Shown piece by piece: positions 44,801-53,800 of a stretch of DNA of 64,000 nt. The notes under the pieces were generated by a model, which worked only from the letters and a program-made list of their open reading frames with translations, was not told the DNA's origin and ran no database searches. The DNA lies in assembly GCA_030549495.1 (NCBI GenBank), contig JAUIRK010000992.1, forward strand, positions 124,001 to 188,000, read 5' to 3'. The stretch comes from Nectonema munidae (taxonomy: Eukaryota; Nematomorpha; Nectonematoida; Nectonematidae). The translations under genes and the position numbers were made by a program. Each line of letters begins with the position of its first letter. The stretch's first letter is position 1.

Positions 44801-47800
44801 AACAGACACAATAACATATGAATGCAATACAAGTAAACGAATCCGCAATTAAAAATATACAAAACTTAACTTAATTTATTTGCACATGTGCATAACCATA
44901 AACAAGCAAAATATTTAACTTATCGACCAATAAGTACTCACTCGTAAGTCAATGCGATGGCTGGAGTTGCTTTTCTTCTACCAGTTTTGCAAGCCGTGGA
45001 GATATTATGTTCCCACAACATCGGAAATTGTGTTCTGGGTTTAGAAAACGATTTCTTGTCTTCGACTTGATTGTAAGAAAGGTAGAAAACTCTTGTTCGC
45101 ATTCTCATGTCGTTGGAAATATGAGAGGCTGAGGAATTGCGTTTCACTGGTGACCGATAGGAGGGACTTACATTTAACTAGAAGTTGGCCAATTTATGAT
45201 TTTCACCTTCGTCGCACTGCAAATCGATGAGTTCTTGTTCACCAGTTCCCACTGTGAGATCACCAGTGTTAATAGTAGTGAATGGATTCCGAGTGTAAGT
45301 TCATGTTTGTGCATCACGATCATTGAAGAAATACTGCCTGATTTCATCTTTCAACAGAAGGAGATCTTTGGTGATCTCTTGACCAAATGCAATACTCGGC
45401 TCCCCTCTCCACAAGTGACGCCACATTCTCATACATTCCAAACAGTCTGTTCTCAACCCACAAATCGAGCTTTCGAGTAAATGCAGTCAATTTGATTGAG
45501 AAAACAGTGATGTTACTTTCAGCGCCCTAAGAACAATTGAAATGATACATGATTCCAAAAATAACTGACAGATAGACAAGGTAAAGAATGAAGTTTCCAT
45601 CTTCAAGGATCTTCAGAACTTCGTGATCTTTTGTTTGGAAAAACTGAAGCAGCTCCTTTCTCTGCACAAAAAGGAGCATAGTGGTATTCCCTCGAGACAG
45701 ACACCTTACTTCCGTATGAAAAGCAATGACGTGTATTCTGATCCGATATCTTCTCAGATGACCTTGAAGAGACGACTATTTAGGGCAGATGTCATAATGT
45801 AGTTTGCCATCTTAACCACCAGTTTCAAGCTTGTGTTCATATCGGGAGGTAGAACTTTAGCAGAGAGAGCAAATTGGTGTATGGAACAGTGAACAGAAGT
45901 GACAGATGGAGATACTCCTTACACCCGAGCTTGGAACCCAAATTTTCTCCCAAGCATAACAGGAGCGCCGTCAGTTGTGCAACCTACTAGTTTGGTCCAT
46001 TCGAGACCGTTTTCTTTGAAAAAGTTTTCATAAGCTCCAACACATCTCCTTTTGTTGTAGTTGACATTTCATTGGTCAAGAGTAATTCACTTCGAATTGC
46101 ATCCTTAGTAGCATAACGCACATATACCAGAAGCTGTGCGCAATTTGACACGTCCGTTGATTCGTCCAGTCGTATTGCAAATCCATATTTTGAGCCCTGT
46201 ACTTCCGTAGTGACTGGTTCATTAATAACAATAGACATTTCTGTAATCACCTCTGTATCTTTTTTTGACACTGCTTCATCAACGATGCCGTGCTTCACCA
46301 TTTGTTGTGGAAGGCTTTTATTTCTTCGCCAAAAAAGTGCAATTTCAGAGGAGGCTGTCACAATACCAACCGACTGCTGATATTACTTCCCCGTTTTGTC
46401 TAGTCGTTTTTCTCATGTCGCTTAAGATAATTAGGATCGCGGTCTTTCCAGTCTGGATGATTAGTTTGGAGATGGCGTTGTAAAAGGCTTCATTGATGCA
46501 TTAGATAATGTCTTCATACACACCACACACGCTGGCACAGATTCTTCCCTATTCTTCAATTCATAGAACCAAAATTAATATATTGATCGCTATACTGTCG
46601 TTTGGGCATCTTGATTTGACGCTATAATAATCCGAAATAAAACTAAAAGTTGTTTTTTAATATATTCAATATATATAATTATTTACATAATAATCGATAA
46701 AAATAAACAATCACTAAGATAGCAGGTTAATTAATCACAGCACTGTACCTACTAAGTTAACAGGATGACATTATACGCATATGCATATATTTACCTGTAT
46801 TACAGTTGAGGAACTAAAGAAAATGAACTTTAGCCAAATTCACATTACACTACATTTCTCTGTGTGGGAATTTCTGTGAAAAAAAACATCTCGCGTACTA
46901 CTTGGAAGGCTTTCGCGTACCACAGGTTGGGAACCCCTGATCTAATCGAAATAGTACTTTTACAAAATGTTCAGTATTTCTATGGACTTTGGTTTTCATT
47001 TTCTTTTTAGGGCTATCCTGATTATGACGCAAACTCTGGTAAAGCTTATTCATTGGGAATATCTGAAGGGATTCCTACAGTTCTTTCAGGATTGAACGAA
47101 GCTCCTCACGTCTTGTGCAATGTTTTTGAGTATCCAGACAACTCTGATGATCCCTCTAATCAAGGATTGAGTAACTCAAGTTTGTCCGCTTTGTCCAAGA
47201 AACATAATAATATTGATCAAATTAAGGTTTTCATCCTTTTTTAAATTTTTTTAATTTACTTTTCAACATATGGAGTATTTTATATATATTAGTGTAGAAA
47301 TACTAAATGTCAAAAATATTACTTTGCTAATAACTTTAAAATAGAGAAAAGAGACCTTGAATTTTTTTTGAAAGCCAATATTTTTTTGTCCATCTCAACT
47401 ATGTCAATTTTTGGAAAAATAAGTAAGTTGCATCGTATTTTGCATAACAAAATGGAAGTTATTGTTGTTAGAAGAGTCAAAAATTGCTAGATTGCATTTC
47501 TTTATATTTAAATTTTTTTTAATTGTTTTAATAAGACTTTTATTATTTCTATACATTGTGTTAAATATATCTATCTACATGTAGGAAAATATATTTTAAA
47601 AATTTTGAGGAAAACGTAAAGACACAATAATAACGTTGTCTGGCACTGTATTATTTTATTTTATTTTTATAATTTTAACACTTTGATTAAGGAAATTTAC
47701 CTATTTCATTTCTAATTTTTAAAATGAAAAAAAAAACGAAATCTTAAGTAAAAACTGACAGAATTATTCTTAGAACACCGAAAAATGTTTTTTTCTACAA

Positions 47801-50800
47801 ATTATATGCTAATAGAGAAAGTATAGAATGTGAAAAGTGTTGTAAAATTGTCATCGTGCTAAAATATCAATTTCTACAAATTATGATTATATTTCATTAA
47901 GCAATGTCTTTATTTGCATCTAGGACATCTCATACCCCCATTATTCGTACCTGGACCACTGATACCTAGGACAATTTTTACCATAATTAAAATATAAAAT
48001 TATTAATTACGTGATAAGTTATCCCTTAACAATTATCTTATATATTAACTATAATTCTTTTCAGAAAGTCTCTTTCTTTAGTTCTATCATATATAATCTG
48101 CATTTTGGAAAATTTTATTAATACTTTTTTTATAGATTTTATTGTTTAATTTTTCTATTTACTTTAGAGATCTTTATATTTCGTATTTAAACCCTTTCAA
48201 AAAATGAAAGCTGGCATGCGATCTCTTAATAATTAAATTTTATAAGCATCAAAATCAATTTATACTCTTCAAATTCGCTAAAAGGATGTAATGACTTTGA
48301 TCAGCAAAAAATTCCACTTAACTAAATTAAGATCGTTCTAAATAAAAAAAACGTCATTAGAAAAAGTAAGTTTCTACAACTCAAAAATTTTAACAAAATG
48401 TCAACTTCGTCAAAAACTATATTTCTTTTGCACTGAATTTTGTGTTTAAAATCAAAATTTTGAACACTGGCTTTGCTCTGCTTTAAAGCACTTAGAATTT
48501 AAAAAGTCTAATTCACTGCTAGGGATCATGCGCAGTGCTACTTTAGAAAGTGCAGGAGGCAAAGCGAATTACACGAGAAGTTGACAGGGGAACTTGGTAG
48601 ATTGAATAGAGGGTGAGTGATGATTGGTCGAATTCTCGAAGATTAAGTTATTTATAATTTTATTTATTTATTTTTAAATCCAAACTAATTTCTTCATATC
48701 GTCAGTTTTAACCGACGTAGACGATTTCTCGATTTTAAGGTACTTTTATACCAAACTACTTAATCTCACTTGCTCATTCTGGGATGAAATGTTTTTAAAT
48801 ATGTGTTTTAGTTGATACAATAATCAGTTTTCTTTGTGTATTTTCAATAATATTAAAGTTTTTAAATCGCTATGCCACTTTGCAATTTTAATTGCATTCC
48901 ACAGATATAAATATAAATAAATATTGGAGATGTATCGGATATGAAATTTTTTGCATCCGCGATGCTCATATCAAAGTTGACATCCTTGCGGATGCGGATG
49001 TCAGAATTAATTTTAAAGCGGGTGCGGATATAATAATTGCTATTGTTTCATACTTCTTAAAATTTAGAGAGAACATGTCAATGTATATGTGTTATCATAA
49101 AGACTTACTTATCATAAACATTTTGGGTAAAGTAAAAATTGAAAAATTCTGAAAAAACATTGAGGTATATAGAAAAAAGAAAAATATTTGAAAATTGCGG
49201 ATAAAAAAAATTTTGGGGATATCCGATACATCTTTGACAAATCTGTTGTCATGCACAATTTGCCTTTTTATACATTTTTTTCGATGTTATTTTTCAATGA
49301 TTTTTGAATTGATACTTTTCATAAAGGGACATTTATCGTAAAGTGTTTTTGACAATGCTAATTTTTATTGTGACGTTTTTTTCAAAGAAAAGTATCGACA
49401 GTGTTTTACGTCCATTTTTAGCTTGCGACTAACAAAAATTGCTGCAAGCCAAAAAGTGGTAAAGGAGATAATGGCGTTGCAACCGTTGCATACATGATCC
49501 TGATTGGAGATGGTCTGCACAATTTCATTGACGGCCTAACACTGAGCATGGAATTTTCTCACAGTTTAATTCGTGGTATTTCCATCGCCATTGCTATAGT
49601 CTGCGAAGAACTACCTCATGAGTTGGGTAGAGTTTATTTCTTTTTTAAATGCCCTAACCTACCGTTTGCCATTTAAAGATGAGAGATTTTTGCTGTTTTG
49701 TAGCTTTTGATTTCTTCAAAACACATCTCAACCTTCCTTATTAAGCATGTTAAAAGGAACACGAACATTGTTTTTAGACAAGATAAGTGTAGATCTCTCA
49801 CAGAGTCTAATGCTTAACTTATATTTCTAATCGAAGGAGGTGCTTATTTCTCGCAATATTTTTGGGGGATTTATTTTCTTCATTATCATCCCATTTCAAA
49901 TATTTGAACTTCATCGTCAATGAGTCTGAAATTTTTGAAAATTCGATTCTTTAGAAGTTCCACTGATCTATTTAATCAAAAAGTTAACCTGATCTTCATC
50001 TTGTTCTACTTCATAACTTTCAGGTGAAGTTGATGACTAATAAAAATCTTAATTTATAAAAACACTTGATCACGGTTGAAGGTTTAACATACTTTAGAGC
50101 ATCTTCCACCCACATGATTGCTAGTTGACGTTTTTTATAAAATATTTGGAAACATGTGATTATTCCTTGATCCAAAAGCTGTAAACTGTTGTTGTTTTTT
50201 GTGTAAAATGACAATTTTAACATTTAAAAATTTAGGTGTTTTAGGATGACAGGAGCATTATCTACAAACAAAAGGGCATGACGATTCTGCTTTTGAATTT
50301 GTTATTAATATTTCTCAATATATCCTTATATATTTTGCTTGTCATCCATTCCTTTCTGTTATAATAATATTGAACAAGTAAACTTGAAATATCCAGTCTT
50401 TTTAACGATATTGGTCTCAAACACACCACGCATACTTACATATTTAAACGTTCCTTGTTACGCTTCCCACCAACACAGTCTTTTCCACGTATACTTAGTG
50501 TGCGACTTGGTCAGGATCTGTAGAAGAGAGCATTTGCATTTAAGTTATAGATGTTTTGTGGAATATGCAGCTATAAGATTAGGCATCCGTTTTTCTGTTC
50601 GTCGACACTTTCTGAATTGATATCACCCTTTTCACCGTAAATAGTTTCGCAGTGCAAATCATAGAAACCCTAAAATTATATCCAACCAAGCGTTGAAAGC
50701 TTTAAAATTTTCAATGTTTTTATTCATAGCAACTTTTAATTCATAGGAGAGGCGCTGTTATTTGAATATTTTTAGAACTTGCTTTGTTGACCCGAACTTC

Positions 50801-53800
50801 TACCTCAATTTTTTCAAAAGGTCTTGCAAAAATCCTTTTGCGATTAAGGTTCATATTTTTTCATATGAGTCCGATGTTTAGCGTTATCTTAAAACAAAAA
50901 ATTTAATAACTACATTCAAATTTAGATGCTAGATTCTAAGACTACATTTTTGAGAAACGGATAGATTTATGATTTCCATTTTTTCTTCTAAGTTGACAAT
51001 TTTACTCTTTTTTATGTAAAAATTTTTTTATTTCATGTCATGTTTATCATAAAATAATGCACACAATTTACACTAATGCGTTTGATACATATAATATTTC
51101 AAAGATATAAAATGATGAGAAAAATGGTTTTGATATACCTCACAGTAACGAAACTCAAACTCAACATCAAAAACGTAACCTAACAGTTAAATGACTTGCT
51201 ATTGCATCATCACCGCAATAAAATCACATGCTTACTGATCCTAATATATTGAGAATTATTTTTGATTCGGTCTCAAATTATTACCTGTCCCTAACTACAT
51301 TTATTGAGGTAGTTCTTTTACTCAAAGTTAAACATGTAAAAGTGTATTAAAAGAAGAAGCGCTGCACGTATAATGTCCATATAACCATGGTTGCCCCATG
51401 AATAGAGGTGTCTTCATGCCAAGATTTTACTGCGGTTGATTAAATTTAACTTGCATGTATTCGTTCTGAAGTTTGGGCGATTGGATATATAACACTCGTA
51501 GCTTACACGTTGTTTACTCCTAGAGAAGTTAAATACACGAAAGCTATAACATAGTGCGTTAACACAAATCTGTTATTTGAGAAGAAAATGTGCACTCAAA
51601 TTCCATTTAGGTACTGGATCAGTGATATTATCAACCTAGGGGTACCCGTACCTCTAGTGATAGGGCGATGCGCTGATAAATTGTAGTACTGCGGTCTTTA
51701 ATTTGGAGCCCACATTCTCTCTAAATGATTATATGACATTACAAAACATTCAGAAAAAAATATAGATGGCGTTAAGTATTTTGGTAAAAAATTTTAAAAA
51801 AAAAAAAATAAAAAAAATGAAAAGAAAAAAATTTTTTTTTAAAAAAATAAAAAAAAATATAAAAAAAAAAAAAAAAAATTTACTAAAAAATTTTTTTGGG
51901 GTTTTTTTGCAAGCTTTAAGTTTTTAATCTTAATTAAAACTTTAAATTTACACACTTTTTTAAATATTAATTTTTTTTTTTTACAAAACAGCGCTTAAAT
52001 ATTATTCACACTGAATACTTCTTTGTTTCTTTTTTCATATTTACTTGTATATAGCAGTGGCGGATCCAAGGGGGAGGCCTCATGGGCCTAGGCACCCTAT
52101 GAAAAATAGCTTCGAAAATTACCCCTACTAATGTATACCCTTACATCTATAGAAAATAAATTTTTGCAATTTATTCATGGCAAAATAATGTTAAAAATAT
52201 GAAAACATAGGTAATTAGTGATTCTAAAACACATAATACAGCTGTCGTATTCTCTGAAAACTTTTAGCAAAATTGCAAAAAAAAATTAAATAGATTTTGC
52301 CCCCCCCCCCCTTATAAGAAATTTCTGGATCCGCCACTAGTATATAGTATACTTTTTTTCTCTAATTTAAAATCTATTACGAAAATCGCCTTTATTTTTT
52401 GTAAGATAAACATAGCAGTAATATCAAAATCAGAGTATGCAAAGATTATTTTATTTAGGTGATTTTGCTATTCTTCTCAATTCTGGAATGTCGAGGAAAA
52501 GAGCTCTTCTCTGCAACCTTTTTTCTGCGAGTACAATTTTTTTGGGAATGATCGTGGGGATGTTTGTGGGAGAGTTTAGCAGTGCGTCGCATTTTATTTT
52601 TGGTCTTGCCGCTGGCATGTTTTTGTACATTTCCCTTGTTGACATGGTGAGTTTTTATTCCTCTTTACAAATAATGTACTTTTCTTAAAATATATATATA
52701 TAGTGGACAATGCAAGCTTCTTTTAAAAACATTTTAATAAACCTCATCTTTGACATTTATAAAATCATAAAGATTTTAGTATAGTTTTGTCTCTTATTTT
52801 AAGGATATATTATTTAGTACGGATATTTTAAGCAGATTTCATGCAGAGAAACATCACATTTAGTACATTAAATGTTAGTTTTTTATACGGAAGTTGAGTG
52901 TCTTTATTATATCATATCGATTAATCTTAGAATCGTTACTACTAAATTTAACTTCGTTATACTTATCGTTAATTTCGAAATGTTAACTTCTTTATTCTTA
53001 TTAATTAAAACGGCAACGAAATTATCTGTATTTTCCCAACTACAATATCGTTTTCACTAGAATGGCTATAGCAATGAGAATTCTACAGAAATATCATCCT
53101 AACTAAATAACCAAATGCCTTATAATTAGAAAAAAAGATATGAAATGGAAGCACGAAATCTTTTTTTGTACTTCCAAAGGACTGGTTACAAACTTTTCTG
53201 CTTTGAGGCCTTTACTTCTGAAAAATCCACATGCTCCATCACACAAGCGTATGTAAAATACGTGAATGATCTAATACTAATAGTTTATAATCATTATAAA
53301 TGTAGTTGTGCAGGAAATTATAAAAACGAATTTATGAGAAAATACGCTAACTCAGAAAGAAATTGCAAGTTCTCGATAGCGGACTTTTTATAATGAAATG
53401 ATTTTAATTATGAGTGCGATAGATATCGTTGCCTATTTTCTACATGCTCGGTAAAGCTGGCCCTCAAAGAGCATAGAAGACAACGCAAGTCTCGTTGAGT
53501 AATCGTATCGGCTATTTTACTTTTAATACAGCAATCGTAGAGAAAACCACTATGCAGCAGAGGTAAGTCGATAAAAGGGTATTGACAAAGTAATGGCTTC
53601 TAAACGCTTTGAGTAAATGGATAGATATTTTAGCGTAAATTATTCCGCTGTACATTTCAAATATACGGCTTCTTATTGGAGATAATTGTTGAACAAATCC
53701 AAATTAATTATTCATGTGTTTACCAGCTTGATAGCCTTAGTTCAATATCCTAGATTATAAGGAGCTTTTTTCAAAGTTAATCTAGTTCACAGCTTATGCT

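Noticed and set aside
45196-45480. 94-codon plus-strand ORF
   Set aside because: It is antisense to the hAT transposase region, with no motif of its own.
50339-50620. 93-codon ORF in a ZIP intron as an alternative exon
   Set aside because: No motif, no phase-compatible splice sites, and the conserved TM5-TM6 junction (HELG|DFAILL) skips it.
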